DNA of 64,000 bases, taken from the NCBI RefSeq assembly GCF_035582795.1, contig NC_134367.1, forward strand, positions 89,139,062-89,203,061. The letters are read 5' to 3'. The notes beneath the pieces were generated by a model, which ran no database searches, was not told the DNA's origin, and saw nothing but the letters and a program-made list of their open reading frames with translations. Source of the stretch: Mycteria americana. Taxonomy: Eukaryota > Chordata > Aves > Ciconiiformes > Ciconiidae. Made by a program: the position numbers and the translations under genes. How positions within the stretch are numbered: position 1 is the stretch's first letter; every line of letters begins with the position of its first letter. Shown here in pieces: positions 37,501-47,663 of this stretch.

Positions 37501-40500
37501 ACATTTCTTTAATATGCACAAGGCTAAACAACCAAATTAAAATGTAGGCAATTATAAGCACTCTGAAGCCCTGACTATGCATAAAGAGGCATCCTGACGG
37601 GTCTGAAGAGAGGGAAACCTCTGGGAAAGAGGCAGTGAGGAGCAGTGGGGGCAGACTAAGAGTGCTAACCTCCTCCTCCACCAGCACAGTTGGTTGGAAA
37701 GTATTCATCTTTCTACAGTGCAGTTACTGCTGTTATGTTAAATTGGCTTTGTCAAACTGACGCAGCTTTATGTCTGAACATTGCTACCAGCTTAAAGCTG
37801 GCTCTCTCCAGTTCGACTTGCACCTGCTCACATGGGTACAAGCTAAATGGGTGTAACCAGTAAAAGGAGCTTTAAATCCAAACAAATAGTCATCCAAGAA
37901 GGTCACGCTGATTTCATTAAGGCAATTTAAACTTCCATTTATGTTGAATTGGTAAAACTTTCACAAGCAGACAAGCCCTCTCTAAAGAATAGAAGAACGC
38001 AGTTCTGCTGAACTTGGTAACACGAGGTAATGCATTCCACTCTGCCACGGCTTTCCAGCAGTAGGAAGAAATGCCCGTCAATTGCTGCCAGCCCACCTCT
38101 GAAACTGTGTTTGTGTTGCCAGCTGCCAAGGTATGGCATTGTTTTCCCTCTGTCATGGTGTTTGACAAAACAGTTATGGTTCAGAACAGAGCCACCATTA
38201 AGGCAGCGGGTGGGGACATGCTGCTGAGCACAGCTGCCCCTTGCTTGTGTTGCTTCCAGGGACAGAGCACAGCTTGAGGGGACAGATGGAGACTTTCCTA
38301 ACGCTGTGAGTATGCCTGCCCTGAAACCATGCAGCGGCACTTTACCCAAGCCTGCCTGAGCACACAGACAGGCTGTTGTAGTCATCTCCCCCACGCTGAC
38401 TTCTGTGATCAGTGACAAGACTGCTCATTTGCTTAAACCTGAAAGAAATTCCTGTGCACAGCAAACCATGCTCACCTGGAGCACCAGCCTCACAGTGTCC
38501 CTCTGAGGAACAGGTATGCCTTACTCGTCCCCTGCTCTGAGCACTCCAGAGCTGTACTGCCAAGTCTGAACATCCCTTGACGGGCAGAGACAAAAACTGC
38601 AGTCGTCTGGGTGCAGTCGTGAATCCTCCTGGGCTCCCCTGATGGGTTATTCATATAGTCAGAGCAGGAGAGCATGAATAAGCTAGAGGAAAACTCATTG
38701 TGGTAGACAGGGAAGGGCAAAGAGAGCAGCTCTATATCTTTCTTGGCCACTGACCTGCGTCCACAGGAGGTGCCAGGTCTAGCCATGGCTCTGCCTCCCC
38801 AGCTGCCAGCGAGCTGATGAAGAGAGGATACAGGGACCAAACCGTGACTTTCAAGGCAATGACAAACCAGAGGCAGGTAACACAGCGGTGTGAGGGAAAT
38901 GGCAGGCAGATAAGCCAGTCATCAGCCCTCTGCAGTTGCTTCATAAAGAATATAATCAGCATGGAATGATGTACAGCAAAGAGAAAAATGGAACATTAAA
39001 ATTTTTGGAAATCTGCATGCTGTAAGGCTCACTTTTAACCCTAAACTTGGTGATAAAAGAAATGCATGAAATGTTTGAAAAGGAGTTGAAAAAGGGTTTC
39101 AGATGAAACAGATGCTCACAGATCTGGAGTGCCTACCGTTACAAAATCTCAGGAACACACTGGGGTGAGACCTCTAACGTAGCTTATCATGAATGTAATT
39201 CTCTGTTGTTTGAGCACTGAGTTGAATCAGTTCACCTCAGGTGAGCTGAGGGGCAGAAAAGAAATGCCTGCTACCTTTTATATAGTGTTTCATTTAAGGC
39301 ATTTACACATTCAAGACCATGATGGACTAGTGCTTGTGATGCCAGCTCTGTTGTTGATCTGTGCTGCTGTAAATTACTCCTGCAACAAGAAAGGATGGAG
39401 CATAAAAAGGTGATGATACCAATGCTTCGCCGTTTGTGTCTCAGGGCTGCCTGTTCACTTTGCTGTGTTATCTCTGCTTACCCCCTTCCACGCTATCTGC
39501 ACTGCTTGCCTGTGTCCCTGGCTCCTAGGGCAAAGCAGGCACGCACGTTGGCTTTGTGCTTGCTACCCTCCAGCAGCCACTTTGCCTGTTTTCTAACCTT
39601 GGCACATGCTGGCCTATATTCCTCCTGTTAATGCCGTTATTTTTAGTACCATTAATACCATCTTCTCCCCTCTTCTATCCAAAGAAGATTACTGAGAATA
39701 ACTCTTTTGGAAGACACATTTTTCCTTGGCCCCTGAGGTAGTTAGGAGAGTCTTTGAGGAATGTTTAAAAGGAATCCTTTGCCCTCTAGTATCTCCAGCC
39801 AGTGTCGCTATGCTCGGGGAGAATCGCTAGCAGTGTGCCAGAGCCAGGTCCTAGCAGTTCAGGCTTCCCCGGGCCCCCTCAGCATGGCTCCGCTGGCCGA
39901 GGCAGCCCGCAGGTGCTTTCACTGGGGGCTTCCGACACAACCCCACAGATGCCGGGTGCTGCTAGAGCATTACTCTGGAGGTGGCTCCACCAAGCCTGGC
40001 ACAGCAAGCAGTCGGTGGCTTTTCCACGTGCCCGTAGAGGCAAGCAGGGCTTCTAGGCAAGAAGCAGCTTGCATCTTTCTCCTTCGGAACCTGCGACTCT
40101 GGCTGTTACTCCAATATTTTCTTGCTCTGTTGCTGTTCTGTGTAAAATCTGCACTGCTAGGGCTTGGCACTTTGGGCTTCACAGGTACTACTCCCCCTTT
40201 GTTACATTTTTCAGGCTTGCCTTTAGTTCTGGAGTTGCAATGAATGCTTATTGTGCCTGAGTAACAGAAAATGGGATTCTGTCAAATTTCAGTATTTGAA
40301 TTTATGAACTTAACCGAAATTGGCTGCAGACTTGTCATTGCAATGCATGCCACTGCATAAAATGACTGTAAACTTCTCTATGCAACCCTTCTCTGTGAGT
40401 ATATGTGTGTGCATGACACCGCGTCCTTTATTACTTATGAAACACATATCAATATTGTATTAATAAGTAGGCATTGATTTTTACTGAGAACATAAAGATT

Positions 40501-43109
40501 TATGAAAGTAGGCAGTGCTGTGTGGCAGAAACTATGAAAGCAGTTTCTAGAAAATCTATGAAATATTTTACATTTGAGATACAGAAAAATTTTCATTCAA
40601 AGTAAATCCAACTAGACAGCCCTTGGTGGAAAACAGATTGCTTTACGGTATCAGGCAAGGGTGAGATTTAAAGGCAACTGGTTTGCAACAGAATGAGACT
40701 CTTTGTCCAAATTTGGAAGCCACAAATGGCTTCCTTTTATATTATGGAGAGATTCAAGGGGGCTCTCAGTGAAGCAAGGAAAGTACAGGCTGAACACCTG
40801 TGCAACGGCCCTGAGGCAAAAGGGCTACGCTCAGCAAACAGGGAGACATACCCCTGTCAGGCTGACAGTAAAACTCTGCTGTTGCTTGGAGCAGGGAAGA
40901 GTGTATTTAAAGCGTACTGATGCAGATTGCTGGTAACAGCAAGAAGTAGAGGCTGCAATAAGGACCACTTAGAGAGTTCCCTGTCCATGTTACCCCACCC
41001 AGAACTAGGGACCGTAGCAGTGCAAGAAAGTACACCTTTTCAAGCATCACTCTTTTTTTATGCTGATACACAAGGTAAATCTTGGGACTGATTTAGAAAT
41101 CGTGGTACAGCAAATACCTCAGAAGGCAACTCATACAGAGGAAATGCCCAGTCTTAATTCTCCATGACATCATACTCAACAATTGTCAAGAGCAAGTAGA
41201 AAAACACACTCCAGAAGCATAGTATATCCCAGATAGATACTGCAAAAGGAGCATTACCTACAATATTGGAAGTACAAACGTGGTCTATACCGCTGATCTC
41301 CTCCTGTACTGCATGAATTCCTAAATCCTGCAGAATACTCGGGCTGTGGATACGCGCGTTTCTGCTGATGTGTGTGCTATCCAAAAGGATAAGGGACTTA
41401 ATGTGCCCTTAACAGAGCTTTTCACTGAAACGATCCTATACTTCGGCAAGGGGATAAGAACAAGAACTGGAAAGGTTTTAGAGAAGAAAGATACCACACT
41501 GGAAAAGTTCTGGTGATTTTATTTGTGGCTCTTCATAATTAGCTGTTTCTATCTTTACAATTAATTCTTTTGTCACTATTACTACAAATGCCTTCAATTT
41601 CCTCCCTGTCCCCCAAAGGACTCCAGCTCATTAATAGGCAGCTTTAAGCAAGTATCGGAGCTGTCATGCATTTCAAATCTCCCCAAGGAAGCTTTTTAAA
41701 ATTGTAAGTAAGACCTGATACTGAGACTTATTAGCACCAAACTTGGAAACAAAGCTTCTGTGCAGGCAGTGACGACTCTTCAAGTTACAGTTGCTGTCAC
41801 CTTTTTTATGCTGAGATTTATTATAAATGTGAATACCTCAAAGGATTTCTTTGATGCAACCAACATTTCCAGCTCTCATAAACTGCTGTTTATTGATAGA
41901 ACTGGGCTTGTGCCAGCATCTCAGATTTGAGTGATGAAGCTGAACTTCTAGGTCAGATTTAATTGCACCCACACTGAGATATACTCAGAAGAAATCCACT
42001 GAAAGCAGCAGAGTGATCGTACACCACCACAAACGCACTGTGGTGTGACGGAGAACCTGGAAGTTTGCATACTAGCTAAAAGACAGGTCACAACAGTCCA
42101 TAGAAGAGCAATATGTAGACCGAGATCAAAGTCCATCCTCAGTGCTTTGAGACCAGCTTTTGCTCAGACCTCTGGCTGATACTTACGCCTGCATCCAAGG
42201 CTTTGGCTCCTGTCCACTTATAAATGTCTGAACAGCCCCATTTTTTCAGCTCTGTCTGGAGTTAGGAGAACAATTAGTCTAACTGCTGAACCGCTAGCAT
42301 AAATGATTTGCCAGGACTAAGGTTAAGGCAGATTCCCATGACTACCAGTTACGATAACAGAAGAAATGTGTAAACTTGAAATCGAGAGGTAGCTGTGGCG
42401 TTGCCTGTCATTGGCATGTTGGTGATTCTGCTAACTATCGTCTTCCCTTAGTGACACACAGGGCAGGAGGGGTTGTAAGAGGAAACCTCATCAGCTTCCA
42501 CACAAGGGAGCCTAAAGAGGGGGGAGAAGGCTGTACCTCAATGTTTCTCAGAGAGGAAGGTGTTAGCCCAGAGAAAGGGTTCCTAGCAGAGCTTCTTGCT
42601 GGAGTGATACCATAGCATCCTATACTTTGGCCAGCACAAAATAACAAGAACTGGAAAGATTTTAGCAGTACAATACCTCAAACTGGAGAATTTGGAATAT
42701 CTCAGCTTTCAAAAATTTTCACAACTCAGTAAGGCCTTTCTTGAGTCACCCAAAATGTCAGTGCATACTGACACCTGTGAGGAGGGACAGCCGATCCAAC
42801 AGCAACAGAGCCATCGCCCAGGCTTGGCCAATAAAATCATGCAAGACTGCAAGTTGCAAGAGGAGCTCTCTCAATGCCACCTTCTTAACAGTTCCCCCAA
42901 ACCTGAGAGGTGAGAAAATGGAAATTTGCTACTGAGATTCTTCAGGCTCAAATGAGAATTTCACCATGTCCTGAGGTCCTAATTTCCTGACTGGAGATGT
43001 TCTTCCTCCTCACCACTCATGACCCTAGTTCTCCACATCAAACCAAACTTAGCCATCAGCTAAGGACTGAGAAAGCTGTGGACATCCTCCTCAAGATCCT
43101 GCCATGTGG

Positions 43110-43708
43110 ATGGGTGTCATGGTTTAACCCCAGCTGACAACTAAGCCTCACACAGCCACTTGCTCACTCCCCCTCCAGTGGGATGGGGGAGAGAATTGGA
43201 AGAGTAAAAGTGAGAAAACTCGTGGGTTGAGATAAAGACAGCTTAATAGGGAAAGCAAAAGCCGCGTGCACAAACAAAGCAAAGCAAGGAATTCATTCCC
43301 TCCTTCCCATGGGCAGGCAGGTGTTCAGCCATCTCCAGGAAAGCAGGGCTCCCTCACGCATAACTGTTACTTGGGAAGACAAATGCCATCACTCTGAACA
43401 TCCCCTTCTTCCTCCCCCAGCTTTATATGCTGAGCATGACGCCATATGGTGTGGAATAGCCCTTTAGTCAGCTGGGGTCAGCTGTCCCAGCTGTGTCCCC
43501 TCCCAGCTTCTTGTGCACCCCCAGCCTCCTCGCTGGTGGGGTGGGGTGAGGAGCAGAAAAGGCCTTGACTCTGTGTAAGCCCTGCTCAGCAGTAACGAAA
43601 ACATCCCTGTGTTATCAACTCTGTTTTCAGCACAAATCCAAAACACAGCCCCATACTAGCTACTGTGAAGAAAATTAACTCTATCCCAGCCAAAACCAGC
43701 ACAATGGG
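43110..43708 (-). mobile_element. Solo LTR (ERVL-like) with target-site duplication
   Basis: LTR proper is 43115-43703 (589 bp). On the minus strand it begins TGTGCTGGTTTTGGC and ends CCATGACA. It is flanked on both sides by ATGGG (43110-43114 and 43704-43708), a 5-bp target-site duplication, so it is a complete solo LTR left by recombination. A TATA box (TATAAAG, minus strand) lies at 43421-43427. The sense of the LTR points away from KIF26B, whose start codon is 3.3 kb to the right. Confidence 0.93.
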
Positions 43709-44189
43709 ATCCGTTTTTTTCCACTGGGTTACTCCATCGGCTCCACTGCCCCTTTGCCAGAGATCACCTTCCCCTCAGCCATGCTGCTGGCAGGCACCCA
43801 GGCTGCCACTGCCTCCTGAAGCCCTGGGTACGAACCCAGGTCGTTTGGGCTACTGCTGGAGCCCTCACCCAGCCGGGCAGTAGGCAAGAACGCAGGGAAG
43901 CACTGTCAGGTGGGCGGGAGCTGGCTGAGAGCAGGCACCCACCACAGGCCCAGCTCTCTGGGGGAGCACGGCACAGGTCGGCACACCGATAGGACCTGAC
44001 CCTCCCGGGAGCAGTGGGGCAGAGGAACCGTGTTACCGTGCCCTGCCAGGGCTGCAACGTCTCCTATCCTAAAAACCCAAGGAAGAGTCCAGCCCTGGAA
44101 AAAGGCACGCTTCGACAGCCCTTTGCAGCCGTGCCCGGAGGAGCCCGATCCCCCGCCCCAGGGATGGCAGGCATTTCTCTGAAGCCTGC

Positions 44190-44720
44190 CAGCTGAAGAC
44201 AGCGCTGCTCGCCGCCGGGCCCCGGCACCCCGTTACGGATCCCGTGCCCCGGCGGAGCTGGCTGCTCGCCCGCTGCACCCGAGCGGGGCCGGGGGAGCGG
44301 TTGCCGCCTCCGTCCCGCACCTCCCCGCGCGCCTCGGCCGCGCCCACTCAACCGCCGGCACCAACGGCCGCCGCCGCCCAACCGTCCCCGCGGCAGCCCC
44401 GCGCGCCGCCGGCAGAGGGCGCCCGCCGCCCGCCAACGCCGCGGGGCCGCGCGCCCCGCCCCGCCCGGCCGCGCCCACCGCCGCCCCCCAGCGCCCGCCT
44501 GCGGGTGTAGGGCCTTGTCCCCGCTCCCGCCCGGGGGGGCCGGCAAATTGGCGGTGTAGCGGTCAGCCCCGTGGCTCGCCCCACGGCGAGGACTGGCTGC
44601 GGCGCGGCGGTGGCTCTGGGGACTCGGCGGGCGGCCCCCGCCCCGAACCTGCCGCCGGAGCTGGGGAGGAGCGCGGTCACTCAGTGCCCGCCTCACCTCC
44701 CGCGGGCTGGTTCCTTCCCT
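44190..44720. promoter_or_regulatory. CpG island without an assigned gene
   Basis: Very high GC with dense CpG (for example CGCCGCCGCCCAACCGTCC near 44367). It is separated from the KIF26B island by about 1.5 kb of ordinary sequence. Open frames of up to 229 codons on the minus strand are low-complexity Arg/Gly/Ala/Pro translations of GC-rich DNA, not a recognised protein. It may be an alternative KIF26B promoter or the start of a divergent non-coding transcript; neither is shown by sequence alone. Confidence 0.6.
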
Positions 44721-46269
44721 CCGCTCCCCCCCTGCCAGGCTGCTGGGAAACATACAGCCTTTAAACGCCGTTTTGTTGCCCGTGCTCTACCAGCCAGCTG
44801 CAAGGTGCTGCCTCGCTGACCCTGCCTGAACCGTCGGGGGGTCCGCACACGGCCTCGGGCCCGAGGATCTGTGGAGAAAGCAGAGGCTGGGGTGCTGGCA
44901 GAGCTCGGCCCCCCGGTCCCGACTGGGCCCTGGTCTGCAGTTTGGAAGTTGTCAGCACACTTGTCGAGCTGCTGCCCCTTGCCCACAGGATAGCCATCGT
45001 CTCCCGAGGTAGGCATGCCATTGCACACAGGATGATGATCACTGACAGCGCAGATGTGGTTAGGCAGGCATAGCTAGCAGCTTGGTAATTAAAGGTCTGC
45101 TGAAAAACAAAGCAAATCTGCCAGTTCGCCACCAGAATTGCTGAGCCCAGAAAATGAGAAGTTACACACCGTGGTGTAAATGGCACGTGGCTGCCTACAG
45201 TCAGTGTCTGGGGGCCTAAAGAGTATAGCTGCTCCCTACTGCTGTAGACTTGCACGGTATTTTCCTGCATTACCTTGTCATCCCCATCACGTCTGTCTAC
45301 AGAACAAAACACGGGATCTCTGCGTGTAGATTTATGTGAAACCCATTAACATGCGGTAGGAGCCAGGGTGCATCTCCTTTGTTTGCTCGTTTGGTCAGCT
45401 TTTTGGAGGCACCTATGTAAAAGCATAAGGCGCTACTGGTGCAGCCTAACTACCTAGGGTGGCATCGCTTGTGTCAGCTTTACAGTAAAGCTTTCTTACC
45501 CAGATCAAGAATGGCTGCTCCAGTCTAAGGGTGATAACCTAGTCAAGTGAAAACACAGCAGAGCACCTTTCTACTGGCAGAGTACCTGTGAAAACAGAGA
45601 GGCACTGGGAAATTCCTTGCTCAGGGTACCCTAGGGATGGGTACCCTAGCCCAGGTACATTAGGGATGCTGGAAGGGTACATTTATATGGAAGTAACAAC
45701 AGGAGGGTGGAAAGGTGGATGCAAGTCCCCCGTGTGTTCTGCCCTCTCAATTGCATCAATCCATCCATATTATGACCCTATCGGGGGACATGGCATTTAG
45801 CTCCTTATTGCATCCATTTCTGAGAAAATAAGCAACTTCTTTTGAGGAGGAAGATTTATTAGAGCTGATTGGCTATCTGCAGGATTTGAAACAAAAAGGG
45901 ATCTGTAACCAGCTACACATAACCCGCAAAAAGAAATCATACTTAGAGGGGAAAGATTAATAGGGACACAAGTCTGTAGAATCTCATTGTTAAGAGATCA
46001 ATTTATTATGCCCTTGACTGCAAGTTAAATTAATACACGTAAAATTACAACGTGGAAAAGAGATGCCAGTGACTGTCATAAATACAGCTTGCTTTTCTTT
46101 CCTAGTTATTTAGGGAGGATTGGGAACACTTCTGAAATCATGTTCATTAAAGCCCTGAATAGAGGCAACTAACCAATAACTGCGGTGGAAGCAACAAGGT
46201 TCCCCCCCGCCCGCCCTTTTCAAGAAGAGGGGGGAAATCACAGACGTCAATCAAGAAATACTGCAAAAT
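44721..46269. other. Region between the two CpG islands
   Basis: Ordinary sequence upstream of KIF26B. A 183-codon open frame on the minus strand (45312-44761) has a hydrophobic middle but no recognisable family. A short direct repeat (GGGTACCCTAG at 45624-45634 and 45639-45649, then a diverged third copy) is present. Confidence 0.45.
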
Positions 46270-46958
46270 AAAATGGACCCTCCTGGCAGCCGAGGCACGG
46301 CGCAGACCCGCGGGGAGGCTCTGGCACTCTGCTCGCAGCCGCCGGCCCCGCAGCTCCGCCGCTGACCGGGGAGCGCACAGGGCTCCGCAGCCCGGCTCTT
46401 CCTTCCCTTGCAAAACTGTCAGGCACAAATGGGCAGGAGGATATTGGCTGCAAGGGACGCGGAGGCTCCTCCCAGAGCCTGGATCCCGATATTTTCGGAG
46501 GATTTCTTTTAACTCAGTTACAAACCTTGGTGAAGGGAACAAGTTGCCGCTGTAGCGGAGGCAGAAAGCGCCTCTGCGAGGGCGAGCGGGGCTCCCGCTC
46601 CCTTCTCCACCTTCCTAAAGCTACCTTGGATGCTTCGCCTCACTTGCGGAGCAGAGCTGCGCTGCCTGCCGGGGGGAACGCTCCTGCTCTGGATGTTGCT
46701 GTTCCTGTGAAAACACGGGTTGTAGGGGAATGAGAGGGAAGACAATGAGGAAAAACCGACCGGGAGAAAGCCCCATCCCCAGGCGTTTTCCCGAGAACTG
46801 ACGGTGTTTTGGGGCTGAGCGATCCCGTCGGCGGCGGCTGCGCCCGGCGGAGGGAGCAGGCTGCCCGCTCCGCGGGGGACTTGCCGGGACCGGCGATTCC
46901 CTTCGGATGCGGACTGGGAAACCTGTAGGAAATTCTCCCGCCGCGCTGCGAAGCCACC

Positions 46959-47021
46959 ATGAATTCAGTGGCTGGAAATAAGGAGAGGATTGCGGTCACG
47001 GCGCGGAGCAGAAAATACGGG
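46959..47021 (+). CDS. KIF26B: KIF26B coding exon 1
   Basis: 63 coding bases from ATG to the donor TACGGG/GTAAGT. The following intron is only 240 bp and very GC-rich. An open frame runs straight through this intron, which could mislead annotation; the perfect donor and acceptor and the family alignment favour splicing. Confidence 0.94.
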
Positions 47022-47663
47022 GTAAGTTGTCGGCGGAGGGGCGGCTCGGAGCGGTGCCCGCCGCTGTGCCGGGGCTCCCGCGCCCGGCGGTTACCGGCGC
47101 CGCCGGCTATGGCCCCCCCGGCTCCGCTCAACTTCCCCGGCGCGGTGCGGGGCGGGGGCGGGCGAGGCGCGGGGGCCGCCGCGGGCGCGGAGCGTCCGAG
47201 CGAAACTTGCCGGCGCCGCCGGGCCTCCCTGCCTGACCCGCTGCTCCTTCTCCCGCTCCAGGTGACCGACCCCTGCTCCCCCACCAAGCCCGCCGCCCCC
47301 TTCTCCCCCGAGAGCTGGTACCGGAAGGCGTACGAGGAGTCCCGGGCGGGGAGTCGCCCGGCCCCGGAGGGAGCCGGCTCTGCCCTGGGCTCCTCCGGCA
47401 CCCCGTCCCCCGGCTCCGGCACCTCCTCGCCGGGCTCCTTCACCGGCTCGCCGGGACCCGCCTCGCCCGGCATCGGCACCAGCTCCCCCGGCTCGCTGGG
47501 CGGCTCGCCGGGCTTCGGCACCGGCTCGCCGGGCTCCGGCAGCGGCGGCGGCTCCTCGCCGGGCTCCGACCGCGGCGTCTGGTGCGAGCACTGCAACGCC
47601 CGCCTGGCGGAGCTGAAGAGGCAGGCGCTGAAGCTCCTCATCCCCGGGCCCGTCAGCAGCAAG
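46959..47663 (+). CDS. KIF26B: KIF26B, atypical kinesin, first two coding exons
   Basis: The start codon sits in a strong Kozak context (GAAGCCACCATGA). Exon 1 (46959-47021) encodes 21 residues, [13 protein letters not shown] and on, and ends at GTAAGT. Exon 2 (47262-47663) begins after CGCTCCAG, encodes 134 residues, and ends at GTGAGC. Both borders are phase 0. The product here holds a [20 protein letters not shown] segment, then about 70 residues of Ser-Pro-Gly repeats, then [20 protein letters not shown] with a CxxC pair. These match the N-terminus of vertebrate KIF26B. The motor domain and the rest lie beyond the window. By family knowledge KIF26B binds microtubules without normal ATP-driven motility and acts in non-canonical Wnt (Wnt5a-ROR) signalling and in kidney development. 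The next exon was not found in the remaining 16 kb, which fits a large intron. Confidence 0.96.
47262..47663 (+). CDS. KIF26B: KIF26B coding exon 2
   Basis: 402 bases, 134 residues. The middle is a Ser/Gly/Pro-rich segment in which SPG recurs at short intervals. It ends [10 protein letters not shown] before GTGAGC. The CxxC near its end is probably half of a metal-binding pair completed by the next exon; that is inference. Confidence 0.95.

Larger units (their letters stand above)
29277..43109. other. Intergenic sequence between EFCAB2 and KIF26B
   Basis: Nearly 14 kb in which I recognise no gene. It contains a GAAA microsatellite and a 28-base A run (listed separately). The longest open frames, 145 codons at 34500-34937 (+) and 160 codons at 39761-40243 (+), have no recognisable family and no paired splice context. 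The stretch 34500-35300 reads like an old decayed repeat, but I cannot name it. Confidence 0.45.

Noticed and set aside
39761..40243. 160-codon open frame with a Leu-rich C-terminal part
   Set aside because: No recognisable family, no Kozak or splice support, and an overlapping frame on the other strand of similar quality.
44064..44753. 229-codon and overlapping frames in the orphan CpG island
   Set aside because: Composition-driven Arg/Gly/Ala/Pro frames on both strands. No domain, no conserved motif, no splice context.
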